In this document: in pieces, positions 11,516-18,807 of the stretch | Layout of the letters: every line of letters begins with the position of its first letter | How positions within the stretch are numbered: the first letter of the stretch is position 1 | Source: Siphonodentalium dalli | Taxonomy: Eukaryota > Mollusca > Scaphopoda > Gadilida > Siphonodentaliidae | Direction: 5' to 3' | DNA length: 64,000 nt | Assembly (NCBI GenBank): GCA_032622095.1 | Contig: CP136062.1 | Location: 55,905,849 to 55,969,848 of the forward strand | Translations under genes and position numbers: made by a program | The notes under the pieces: model-generated | What the model saw: the letters and a program-made list of their open reading frames with translations, nothing else | The model's database searches: none | What the model was told of the DNA's origin: nothing

Positions 11516-11629
11516 ACCCAACATCCACCAAACACATGAGCGGACTCCTTTCGGACTTTTGTATTCTCGATGTGTAACTGATAAGTAATGTTTTGTTTTC
11601 TTATTTTCCAGGTTCAAAAATAAAAAACA

Positions 11630-12241
11630 ATGACTGATCAACCCGATGTTGAAGGAAACCAACGGACTGAAACCAACGAGAGGGCGTTCCATCCACAATG
11701 CTTAGCCCCGTTAGGAAATGACATTTTCCTATTTGACGGCCGATTCCAGGGAAATCTGTATATACACATACGAGAGTGCGGTGAAAGTTCTGCGGGCCAT
11801 AAATTTCCGACAAAATCTGGAATAACATTAAATCTAAGGAGATTCAAAGAGTTGAAATCTTACTTAGCAGATATACATCAAGAAGTGGTCAGTTATCGTA
11901 CCGGTGAAGACGATGTATTCATGAGACGTCATATCGGAGGGAATTTCTTCATTACGATAAAGAGCGGCATCCCGCGTGTTGACATTCGCAGGTATTGGCT
12001 GCCTGAACATTCAGATGATTTGTGTGCAACCAAATACGGAATATCTCTGACATTCGACCAATTTGAAGAACTAGTTGGAGCTATATTCGTCCTGTGTGCT
12101 AATATTCCTGAAATTGATCAGACTGTGCAGTGCTATTTGACCGACGATCACCAAAACCAGGAAGGATCTTTAAGATGTATGGAATGCTGCCCCAACGGCG
12201 ATAGAACGTGTTTGATTAACCGGATGCAGACATTGATCTAA
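11630..12241 (+). CDS. Tandem PC4-like (coactivator p15-type) protein
   Basis: The 203-residue product has two repeats of a PC4-like fold. Repeat 1 (about 23-85) has a strand pair, a KSGITLNL strand and then a helix (RFKELKSYL). Repeat 2 (about 100-160) is the clearer match: FFITIKSGIPRVDIRRYW, then TKYGISLTFDQFEEL. This follows the PC4 order of beta hairpin, R-x-Y/W, a GISL-type strand and a C-terminal helix. PC4 proteins bind single-stranded DNA and melted promoters and help RNA polymerase II initiation or DNA repair. The gene lies 18 nt after a likely splice acceptor and ends 11 nt before the TBP-like gene, which suggests a joint role in transcription. An alternative role is a replication single-strand-binding protein. 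Assignment rests on pattern, not a search. Confidence 0.7.
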   Translation: MTDQPDVEGNQRTETNERAFHPQCLAPLGNDIFLFDGRFQGNLYIHIRECGESSAGHKFPTKSGITLNLRRFKELKSYLADIHQEVVSYRTGEDDVFMRRHIGGNFFITIKSGIPRVDIRRYWLPEHSDDLCATKYGISLTFDQFEELVGAIFVLCANIPEIDQTVQCYLTDDHQNQEGSLRCMECCPNGDRTCLINRMQTLI

Positions 12242-12252
12242 ACATTACTCCT

Positions 12253-12776
12253 ATGATGCTACGAATAACTAATGTCGTATGTTCTGCAGATTTGAACTGT
12301 TCTATTAATCTAAGGGATTTGACACTCGGCTGTTCGAACATTGAATACAATTCCAAAAAGTTTAGCGGAGTTGTATGGAAACATTCTAAATTCGGTGGAT
12401 GTTGCCTCGTGTTTAACACGGGTAAAATCGTTGTTAACGGGCTTTCTGATAGTGTCAAACAGACACGAGTTCGATTGCGTCGGTACGCTCGACATATTCA
12501 AAAATGTGGTTGGCGAGTGAGATTAAATTCCATAAAAATTTTGACAATGTCTGCATTTTGTCAGTTAAATGGAAAACTTGACTTAAACGTTTTAGTGAAA
12601 CTTATGGAATGTTCTTACGAATTAGAGCTGTTCCTGCGGCAATGTTCAGACGTGAGAAAATACATTTTACATGCTTTCATAATGGAAAAATTGTGATTAC
12701 GGGCATTAAAAGTGAAAAGCAGATGTTAAATATTGTATATCCTACCATATGTGAACTTGAATTACTTTCAGAATAA
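12253..12776 (+). CDS. TATA-binding-protein-like factor, with one frame break
   Basis: The first open frame (12253-12696) carries TBP repeat 1 nearly complete: an N-terminal ITNVVCSADLNC strand, NIEYNSKKF, FNTGKIVVNG, and a helix with ARHIQKCG. Repeat 2 begins (KILTMSAFCQLNG... YELELF) but loses frame at about 12631-12635. From 12633 another frame carries the expected rest of repeat 2, including FHNGKIVITG, to a stop at 12774-12776. A one-base length change at this point accounts for it. Combined length is about 174 residues, close to the TBP core (about 180) without the variable N-terminal tail. TBP bends TATA DNA to nucleate RNA polymerase assembly. The gene starts at tandem ATGs 11 nt after the PC4-like stop, and an AATAAA overlaps its own stop. 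Confidence 0.85.
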
Positions 12777-12777
12777 A
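12772..12777 (+). terminator. AATAAA poly(A) signal overlapping the TBP-like stop
   Basis: GAATAAATAT places AATAAA across the TAA stop of the TBP-like frame. It would end the rightward transcript just before the convergent gene set. Confidence 0.45.
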
Positions 12778-13044
12778 TATATATATGTATCGATTATCTA
12801 TTTTTTCATTCGGGGGGGATGGCTCACATACCTTTGTTTTTTGGCTTTTGACAAAACAAACAAAAACAATAGATTTTTTTGTTTGTTTTTGACAACAGAC
12901 CTAATACCACCTCACCGGACTCTCTCCACAGACCCCCCCACCCCCACCCTCTCAACCCAGTCATATACATATATATATATATATATATATTCCCAGTCAT
13001 ACATATGATAATATAAGAACGATAAATGATTGTATTTACAATAT
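12778..13044. other. Convergent intergenic region with TA microsatellite
   Basis: The spacer between the two opposing gene sets contains G, T and C runs and a (TA)n stretch at about 12966-12990. No gene is seen. Confidence 0.6.
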
Positions 13045-13050
13045 TTTATT
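13045..13050 (-). terminator. Poly(A) signal of the leftward gene cluster
   Basis: Reverse-strand AATAAA (TTTATT on plus), about 57 nt after the protease stop. Confidence 0.45.
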
Positions 13051-13106
13051 TATATACATAATATAATTTAAAGAGTGTTTCTCTCGTTGTCGCTAATGAA
13101 GAGCGT

Positions 13107-13553
13107 TTACAGAATATATTTCAACATAAAATCCTTAATAAATAAATCATTATACATATAATTATTGGCACTGAAACGTCTCATTATATTTTCTAGACTG
13201 TATCCGCACAGTTTATAGAATGCAAAGTATATGCAATAGGGACCGCATATATTAGAACCCTGTAATCTGTAAGCATTGCACTCGTAACGAGGTCCATTCA
13301 ATAACAACACGTGTTTAAATCGTCCGTTGTAACAATCGGGTTTTAATCCCATAGGGTCGAAGAACTCTGATGCGTTATGTTCCTGGAATGTCATCAATAT
13401 CCAGTGGCGTCCAGGTTGGCTACTCTCGTCTGTGTTAACTATATACATCCGGGGATATTGGATATAAAGAGGTAATTTGTCTATGGGACAAACATCTATC
13501 TCATTATGGTTTGTGAAACTATTTATCGCCCTCATGAGTCCGCGTGTATTCAT
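13107..13553 (-). CDS. Adenovirus-type cysteine protease of the Polinton
   Basis: The 148-residue product has the catalytic set of the adenain/Ulp1 fold in the right order: H50 (GRHWILM), D66 (EFFDPMG), Q98 (YRLQGSN) and C103 (ICGPYC). Q98 would form the oxyanion hole. In Polintons this enzyme is thought to mature capsid proteins. Length is near the usual 150-200. Its ATG overlaps the major capsid stop by one base (TAATG on the minus strand). It is the last gene of the leftward cluster. Confidence 0.92.
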   Translation of the reverse strand: MNTRGLMRAINSFTNHNEIDVCPIDKLPLYIQYPRMYIVNTDESSQPGRHWILMTFQEHNASEFFDPMGLKPDCYNGRFKHVLLLNGPRYECNAYRLQGSNICGPYCIYFAFYKLCGYSLENIMRRFSANNYMYNDLFIKDFMLKYIL

Positions 13554-14813
13554 TATTCAATGCAAACTTTACGACTCTCGTCAACTTTGAGAAAGGCAGG
13601 AAATTTTGCGTAAACGATTACAGTACAATTGTCTTTCAAAGCCGATGAGAATTTAATCTCGAGGCGTGTGTGACCTTTGTGCGGTATGACCCTGTCGTGA
13701 TTAATTCCTTGCGGGTTTATCCGATATATGCAATAACCTTTCGCATAATCCTCATAAGTAATATGAACGGCTTTTCGTTTCGCATCTTTTATTATCGTAT
13801 TGTAAGCTTCTACATATTCCTTACTGGTAAAGTTCGGTTGGAGTGCTTGGGCGGGCATAGACTGCCCGTTGACGTAAAATCCGACGAAGTTGCATCCAAA
13901 AGTCGCAAAGTTGAACGGGTTCTTATCGCGTGAACCGCTTTCAGCCTTTGATGATACTAAGCCAATAATACAGCTACTGGGTACGTTTCCTTGAAATAGA
14001 TTATCTTCTCCCAAACTGAATGCACCTTTTGACACTGTATACGTCTTTATGATAGATTTTGAAAAAGGATAACACGCGTTCTTTTTCTTGAGTGACTCAG
14101 TATGACTGAGTAATACACCGGGGTTAACTTTCACAGTGGCTAGTCTCAAATTAGCTTCCTGTATTTTCAACTTGTATGTCTCAGTGGTTCCCCCGCATAC
14201 ATCAGTCTAAAAACATCTCTCGTCTGCCAGAATTTTAACGTGAGCGGGAGACCATTTAGTAGTAATTTGTCCTGTTGGAAGAAGTCAAGCTGAATTGATC
14301 CCATAATATCCATTATTTGACTAGTACGGGTTGTTTTGGACCTGTAATACAGGCCAGAGTTCCCGCTTTTCGAATCTGCCAGGTCCATACCACCTGCCGT
14401 GTCCTTTTCGAACGCTTGTCCATGTAGCTGTTCCTTACGTTCAGTTTCTAAGAGTACATCGAAATATGCTTTGTATGGATAATTCGGCCCGACTTGACTC
14501 ACGGGAACTTGCTGTATATTCAAATCGACCTGCGAAAATATTGAATGTAGGGGTGCATTTATCAGACTCACATCGTCATTAACGGTTAGAGCCGAACCAT
14601 CTTGCTTGGTTATTTTGAGTTTGAGAAGTAGCAATGTCCGTTTGAGGTCCATGTAGGTTGTGGCCATGGCGGGAATATTGAACTCTAAAGCTGCAGTGTC
14701 TGTCAGCTGATTCACGGGTCTGTAGTTTATCCATTCTGTCGTTTGTATTCCGCTGTCAACCGCGGGCGATTCAAATAATGGCAATTTAGAGGTATGGTAC
14801 TCTCTTTATTCAT
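13553..14813 (-). CDS. Major capsid protein (double jelly roll), frame-broken
   Basis: Two overlapping frames encode the halves of a Polinton PY-type major capsid protein. The N-terminal half (14784-14167) carries TEWINYRPV and a first jelly roll of alternating strands. The C-terminal half (about 14190-13553) carries the second jelly roll, ending at KVCIE. They fail to join because of a one-base length difference in the five-G run near 14186-14190. A second one-base break near 14784-14789 separates the body from the likely start ATG at 14813; the in-frame ATG at 14817 is stopped by TAA after three codons. Combined length is about 415 residues. Neighbours are protease and penton, the normal virion module. 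The breaks may be decay or assembly errors in short runs; slippage at the G run is possible but unproven. Confidence 0.85.
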
Positions 14814-15146
14814 TCATGGTTTATCGAAAAAGGAGGTTTTCACTTTCTTAGGGTTATGAGCCAAATCGTTAGGTAACACCCTCTTATTGTTTTTTTTGGA
14901 CGCCTTACGTGCTTGTGTCAACTTATTTTCTGCAACTTCGGCTTTGGCCATTTCAATCGCTTGCGCTATGGGTGTCACTACGTTAATATGCGGTTTTAGA
15001 ACGTCTTCTTCTTCTTCACTATCGCTATTTTGAGTTTTGTCAATAAAGTAGCGACCCTCATTATCTGGCGTTAACTTCCCATTAATCATGTCCCTGAAAT
15101 ATTTTCTCCACTTTTCAATATCGGTTGGAATATACGTGATCGACAT
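14814..15146 (-). CDS. Small charged Polinton protein of unknown function
   Basis: This 110-residue protein sits between penton and major capsid genes and overlaps the penton 3' end by 32 bp. It has a structured N-terminus (IPTDIEKWRKYFRDMINGKL), an acidic patch (SDSEEEED at about 41-48), a central helix rich in Ala/Glu (AQAIEMAKAEVAENKL), and a lysine-rich tail (KASKKNNKR, NPKKVK). It may be a minor virion or scaffold protein, but I do not recognise a named family. The ATG at 15146 is the natural start. Confidence 0.65.
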   Translation of the reverse strand: MSITYIPTDIEKWRKYFRDMINGKLTPDNEGRYFIDKTQNSDSEEEEDVLKPHINVVTPIAQAIEMAKAEVAENKLTQARKASKKNNKRVLPNDLAHNPKKVKTSFFDKP

Positions 15147-15552
15147 GTTTCTTCAGATGTAGTGTACAGGTCACTCTTTTTTCTGCATTTATTTTAGAAA
15201 GTTTATCGCCTCTTATAAAAATCCTGAGACGCTGAAGTTTATCCTGTCTTACGTTTATGTAGAATGAGTCCTCAAAACTCCGCCAATGACCCGTATCACG
15301 TGTGTCTCTCTTTATAACCCGGAGGATGGGGGATGATGTGTCGCAGGCTATTGATTCTCCACATATGTCCGAACAAATATATAATAAATCCGTGTCTATA
15401 TGGTCAGTTATGTTTATGTCTTTCAAACAACATAACCACGCTCCTTCCAATATTAATACACCAGGTAACTCTATTGTGAAGTCGAGAGGACGATTATCTG
15501 GATATTTATCTATGGAATCGTCGCTAGTCAGGTACAGATAATAATTATCCAT
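15115..15552 (-). CDS. Minor capsid (penton) protein, single jelly roll
   Basis: The 145-residue product has the pattern of Polinton PX/penton proteins. After a YYLYLTSDDS start come a PDNRPLDFTIELP strand pair, LEGAWLCCLKDI, then DLLYICSDICGESI and ILRVIK, ending in strands LRIFIRGD and RVTCTLHLKK. This fits one vertical jelly roll. It would plug the fivefold vertices of a capsid made of the neighbouring major capsid protein. The length is typical and the gene is open. Confidence 0.82.
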   Translation of the reverse strand: MDNYYLYLTSDDSIDKYPDNRPLDFTIELPGVLILEGAWLCCLKDINITDHIDTDLLYICSDICGESIACDTSSPILRVIKRDTRDTGHWRSFEDSFYINVRQDKLQRLRIFIRGDKLSKINAEKRVTCTLHLKKHVDHVYSNRY

Positions 15553-15556
15553 ATGA

Positions 15557-16057
15557 CTAGTTTCTATTTTGTTTCAAATGAGAATCAATGTCCATCTCTT
15601 CTCTTATAGTTTTATCAACATCACTGAATATATACTTGAAGGCAGACCACTGGTTATACGGAATACTTATAATCGCGGGAGTGTTATTCACAACTCGCCT
15701 AATGCGTGTATAAATGCGCCCTTGATTATTACATAATGTAACAGTAATGTTTGATCGTATTGTCCACTTTTTCACGAACCCACAGGGGTGTTGTTCGTAA
15801 TCATGGGGGCGTGACTCATTCGTATGACGTAATTCATAGTCCCCCGTCTGACGTGGTATCTTCTTTGGAACTAATATAACCGGTAGTGACAGAGTTATTA
15901 CCATAATAGTAATTCCTATCCATTTAAGGAGATTCATATGTAGACGACCTCGTTCTGTTTGAAACATATTCGTCAAGGTATCTGTTCTATTATTCATGAT
16001 TGTAATGGTTTCCCCCTCGGATAGCTTGCTCTTATTAATTTTGATATCTGTCGACAT
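15557..16057 (-). CDS. Single-pass membrane protein with possible PC4-like C-terminus
   Basis: The 166-residue product starts at the ATG at 16057 and overlaps the integrase 3' end by 23 bp. The N-terminal about 42 residues are polar. One strong transmembrane segment follows (LLKWIGITIMVITLSLPVIL, about 44-63), then a basic linker. The C-terminal domain (about 93-155: KWTIRSNITVTL, RIYTRIRRVV, AIISIPYNQWSAFKYIF) shows strands then a QW-containing helix, which resembles the end of a PC4 domain. If real, this would be a third PC4-like unit in the element, tied to a membrane. Function is unknown; a virion membrane protein is one option. Confidence 0.65.
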   Translation of the reverse strand: MSTDIKINKSKLSEGETITIMNNRTDTLTNMFQTERGRLHMNLLKWIGITIMVITLSLPVILVPKKIPRQTGDYELRHTNESRPHDYEQHPCGFVKKWTIRSNITVTLCNNQGRIYTRIRRVVNNTPAIISIPYNQWSAFKYIFSDVDKTIREEMDIDSHLKQNRN

Positions 16058-17144
16058 CAGACTCTAAAATCCATGAATTAAATTTGTCAGGCCATGAATG
16101 CCAGTGCACCAGGACTTCAGTTTGACCCTTTCGTTTCCTCTTTTTGACAATTTTATCTATTCTGTAAACTGTTTCGTCATCAACGCGCACCCCTTGAAGT
16201 TCTGACTCGTAGAAAGCACCCTCAATGTTTTCATCCAAGAAATCTGTCAATGTATACAAGGGTATGTTCTGCCTGTAAAACCTCTTAGTCACTTTGAACA
16301 ACTCTCCAGTCCATTTCTGAGAATATTCTCGGTCAAAAACTGCTTTGGTGTGTGATATTCTAACGATATCATTTACATTGTATTTGAACTTTTTCTTCAA
16401 TTTACTTTTAACACCTCCCTTCTGTCTTATTAACCACTGATCGAGACGAGACTCATCTTCATTCTCAACAGTTATGGAGTCAGGGGTGGTGCCTAACGAA
16501 CGATGTATTGTATGGTTATAACTTTTCACAATATCTTGTAGAATGTCGATATATCTAGCATTATTATGCTTTATCATATAACGTGAAATCTTCTGCTTTA
16601 TAGTTTTTATGACCCGTTCCGAATAATTGGCTTTCATTTCGTTTTGCGTAAAAATTTGAGATATATGAAGACCCTTAAGGTAACTTTTGACCCGTTTGTT
16701 TGTGAACTCCGAACCGCGATCCGTTCGGAGGACGCGAGGGGTTCTTCCACCTTCAAATATATGTTTCATAGCATTGATCACATTAATTGCAGTTTTCCTC
16801 TTTATAGCTTCACACCATAACTTCCTAGAAAAAATGTCAATCATTACTAACACGTAGGTGTAATTGTCGTTGTCTTTGGAAACATCATTCATATCCATGA
16901 GGTCTCCATCCCATTGACTGTCAGAAGCGTTTACAATAACACGAGACCTCGGGAATTTTCGTCTAACACTTTTTGTCAGGGAATAACTTTCATGATTTTG
17001 TAGCCACGCCACAATCTCGCGCTTGGAAATGTTGTGCTTATTTTCAGATTTTACAGTCTGATGCAACTTTGTAGCTCCTGAGTACGATGCGGGGTGACCC
17101 GGATTAAAATAAATTGAACTCAAATAATCTTTCCAATCGGCCAT
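16035..17144 (-). CDS. Polinton integrase with C-terminal chromodomain
   Basis: The 369-residue product starts at the ATG at 17144; the frame extends only three codons upstream, to a GTG. The N-terminal helical region is followed by a retroviral-type rve core with catalytic D81 (DGDLMDM), D142 (RTDRGSEF) and E176 (ANYSERVIK). A basic linker precedes a chromodomain (about 322-366: YRIDKIVKKRKRKG, VHWHSWPDKFNSWI) with the aromatic W residues of the family. The enzyme inserts the element and makes the 6-bp target duplication; the chromodomain probably steers it to marked chromatin. It lies within the leftward cluster, just after the linker protein. Confidence 0.95.
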   Translation of the reverse strand: MADWKDYLSSIYFNPGHPASYSGATKLHQTVKSENKHNISKREIVAWLQNHESYSLTKSVRRKFPRSRVIVNASDSQWDGDLMDMNDVSKDNDNYTYVLVMIDIFSRKLWCEAIKRKTAINVINAMKHIFEGGRTPRVLRTDRGSEFTNKRVKSYLKGLHISQIFTQNEMKANYSERVIKTIKQKISRYMIKHNNARYIDILQDIVKSYNHTIHRSLGTTPDSITVENEDESRLDQWLIRQKGGVKSKLKKKFKYNVNDIVRISHTKAVFDREYSQKWTGELFKVTKRFYRQNIPLYTLTDFLDENIEGAFYESELQGVRVDDETVYRIDKIVKKRKRKGQTEVLVHWHSWPDKFNSWILESDVDRYQN

Positions 17145-17149
17145 ATTGT

Positions 17150-17518
17150 TCACAGTGATATCCAGCGTTTGTTCTTTATCTTGGTCAGTTTACCGGCGAT
17201 TATACCCGGAGGTCTAGATATTTCACGCTTAACCCCTCTTATTTTCTTTTTTGTTTGCTTGGTATGTGTCTTTTTCGATGTGTTAACTTCTGATTTTTGG
17301 ATTGCATCCTGAGGTTCAGTCGTTTGAACTGTATTAACAATCTGATTATTCATCGGGTCCATTTCATTATCCATTTCATCGGAATGGCTACTATTGTTTG
17401 CCGAGATGTCGCTGTGTTCAATGTTAGACTCCGATGAAACTTTTTTGTGTTCACTTTTTTCAGTGTACCTCATATATCTTTCATACGGGATCAAAACAGT
17501 TTTCTTCACAGACTCCAT
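17150..17518 (-). CDS. Small acidic/basic Polinton protein of unknown function
   Basis: The 122-residue product starts at ATG 17518, which overlaps the upstream stop (TGATG). The N-terminus is KKTVLIPYERYMRY. A long disordered middle is rich in Ser, Asn, Glu and Asp, and a Lys/Thr-rich stretch (KKTHTKQTKKK) leads to a compact tail (RPPGIIAG, KRWISL). Ends that look conserved around a variable disordered core suggest a virion linker or packaging partner. I cannot name the family. Confidence 0.65.
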   Translation of the reverse strand: MESVKKTVLIPYERYMRYTEKSEHKKVSSESNIEHSDISANNSSHSDEMDNEMDPMNNQIVNTVQTTEPQDAIQKSEVNTSKKTHTKQTKKKIRGVKREISRPPGIIAGKLTKIKNKRWISL

Positions 17519-17841
17519 CACAAAAACTGTTTCAATTTAGGTTCAACGATGTTCAACATCAAAGCAATGGCGGTTGAGTGATTATTCACACTTTTTCTTT
17601 TCCTCAACAAACTCACAGATTTATTACCCAAGAATATATAAAATGATTTATATCGCCGTAATTTAGCTTTTTGTTGAACTGTAACTGTTAAACTATAATG
17701 TAGTAAATTGATCGTAATTTCAACCAGAACTTTCAACTGATTATTAGTTATCGATGTCAATAATGCGTTTCGTTGAGATCTTGATTGGGTTGATGTCAAT
17801 AGTCTGACAAAATTCAACTCATTACGTAATAATCGACTCAT
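17518..17841 (-). CDS. Small basic helical Polinton protein
   Basis: The 107-residue, Leu/Lys/Arg-rich, cysteine-free protein is predicted helical: MSRLLRNELNF, QRNALLTSITNNQLKVLVEITINLL, QQKAKLRRYKSFY, LLRKRKSV. Short basic proteins of this kind are frequent beside the ATPase in Polinton-like elements and have been suggested to be DNA-condensing core proteins; that role is inference. It is 40 bp downstream of the ATPase and overlaps the next gene. Confidence 0.7.
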   Translation of the reverse strand: MSRLLRNELNFVRLLTSTQSRSQRNALLTSITNNQLKVLVEITINLLHYSLTVTVQQKAKLRRYKSFYIFLGNKSVSLLRKRKSVNNHSTAIALMLNIVEPKLKQFL

Positions 17842-17881
17842 TTTATCGTCGCGACTCAGCTCCGATACTGTCCCCTTCTTA

Positions 17882-18547
17882 TTACGTAGTAGGTACGTAA
17901 ATTATAGGGTCTTGGTTGGGAAACACGTCTGTTCGTAGCCTGTATTTATCCTCAGTGTGAGGGGACATATCTATTATAAGATACGCAAATGGTTTCTTCA
18001 TACAATCCTTGTATGCCTCAATGAGTACTTTAGATTTACCGGGATACAATTGTCTACCCAATGTGGAAATTTGTGATCCATCCCTCAAATTTTTGAATAA
18101 AATTAGATATCCTGTGTTTAAGGCTATAGTTCTCGCAGCCTTGCCTTGTGCGTATAAATTTTGTGAAATAAACAGCACCGAAAGACAGCGATGATGAGTT
18201 TGCTGCGTAAATAGTGTTTCAATCTCTTTTTGGTCAATAATGCGATGCATCAAGTCGTCTAATATTAACATATTATGTTTACCGTCAGCAAATTCTTCGA
18301 TTTCTGTTTGGGTAGGTAATCCTTGATGCATGACCAAATTTTCGATTGATGATTCAATTTCATCATAGAAATTTTGATAAATACCGTAACAGTACATTAT
18401 TTTCTTAGGTGGATCTCTAGAATACATTCCATTAAGATTTTGCAGGAATCTGTAGACCCATCTCGTCTTACCAGAACCAGTTGGTCCGGTGATGCAAATA
18501 CTAGAACAAGGTTCAAACGGTATGGAGCTATGGTTAATTGGACCCAT
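17882..18547 (-). CDS. Genome-packaging ATPase (FtsK/HerA-like)
   Basis: The 221-residue product has a Walker A motif at 21-28 (GPTGSGKT) and Walker B at 93-98 (MLILDD), followed by a Q/N sensor-type segment (LSVLFISQN). Size and layout match the A32-like ATPases of Polintons and related viruses, which pump DNA into capsids. It is the first gene of the leftward cluster, nearest the right TIR. The ATG at 18547 is the first Met and follows an A-rich leader. Confidence 0.93.
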   Translation of the reverse strand: MGPINHSSIPFEPCSSICITGPTGSGKTRWVYRFLQNLNGMYSRDPPKKIMYCYGIYQNFYDEIESSIENLVMHQGLPTQTEIEEFADGKHNMLILDDLMHRIIDQKEIETLFTQQTHHRCLSVLFISQNLYAQGKAARTIALNTGYLILFKNLRDGSQISTLGRQLYPGKSKVLIEAYKDCMKKPFAYLIIDMSPHTEDKYRLRTDVFPNQDPIIYVPTT

Positions 18548-18807
18548 TTTTTTTTGTGTTCACTGTGTCCTATTTATTAGTAGCTATACAGTTCTTATAT
18601 ACATCATAAGTAAACATTTGTTATGGCTGTTGTAAATGAATTACCAGGATGACACTGTAAGCTATAATATTATAAAAACCTACAGTTCTTATAACATCAT
18701 TGGTTTTGGTAAGTGATGTGAAGGTGTTTGATGGATGTTGGGGGTTGGGTGTGGGCTGGTATTATCACGTTGGTCTGTGATTGAGTGTACAAAATCTCTT
18801 GTCAAGT
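18548..18807 (-). promoter_or_regulatory. Leader and promoter region of the leftward cluster
   Basis: This is non-coding DNA between the ATPase ATG and the inner edge of the right TIR. It has A/T-rich tracts (TATAATATTATAAAA near 18662-18676) and must hold the promoter for the virion module, but no element could be fixed. Confidence 0.35.

Larger units (their letters stand above)
10593..11611 (+). other. Putative 5'-leader intron of the PC4-like gene
   Basis: The donor ACAG/GTTAGT at 10593 pairs with the acceptor TTTTCTTATTTTCCAG at 11611, only 18 nt before the ATG at 11630. The intron would hold the antisense F-box-like gene and the GC-rich minisatellite. It is inferred from splice signals only. 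Confidence 0.5.

Noticed and set aside
11267-11698. Long Pro/Ala/Gly-rich open frames on both strands across the GC minisatellite
   Set aside because: They exist only because GGGCGGG repeats contain no stops. Codon content is pure repeat, and frames on both strands are equally long.
12253-12696. TBP-like frame as a complete short gene ending at 12696
   Set aside because: The last 22 residues do not fit TBP, while another frame from 12633 does, so the end at 12696 is a frame-break artefact.
14167-14784. TTG start for the capsid N-terminal half
   Set aside because: Not a eukaryotic start. The likely ATG lies at 14813 in another frame, pointing to a one-base break.
16035-17153. GTG start of the integrase at 17153
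   Set aside because: A eukaryotic element should use ATG; the ATG at 17144 is three codons inside.
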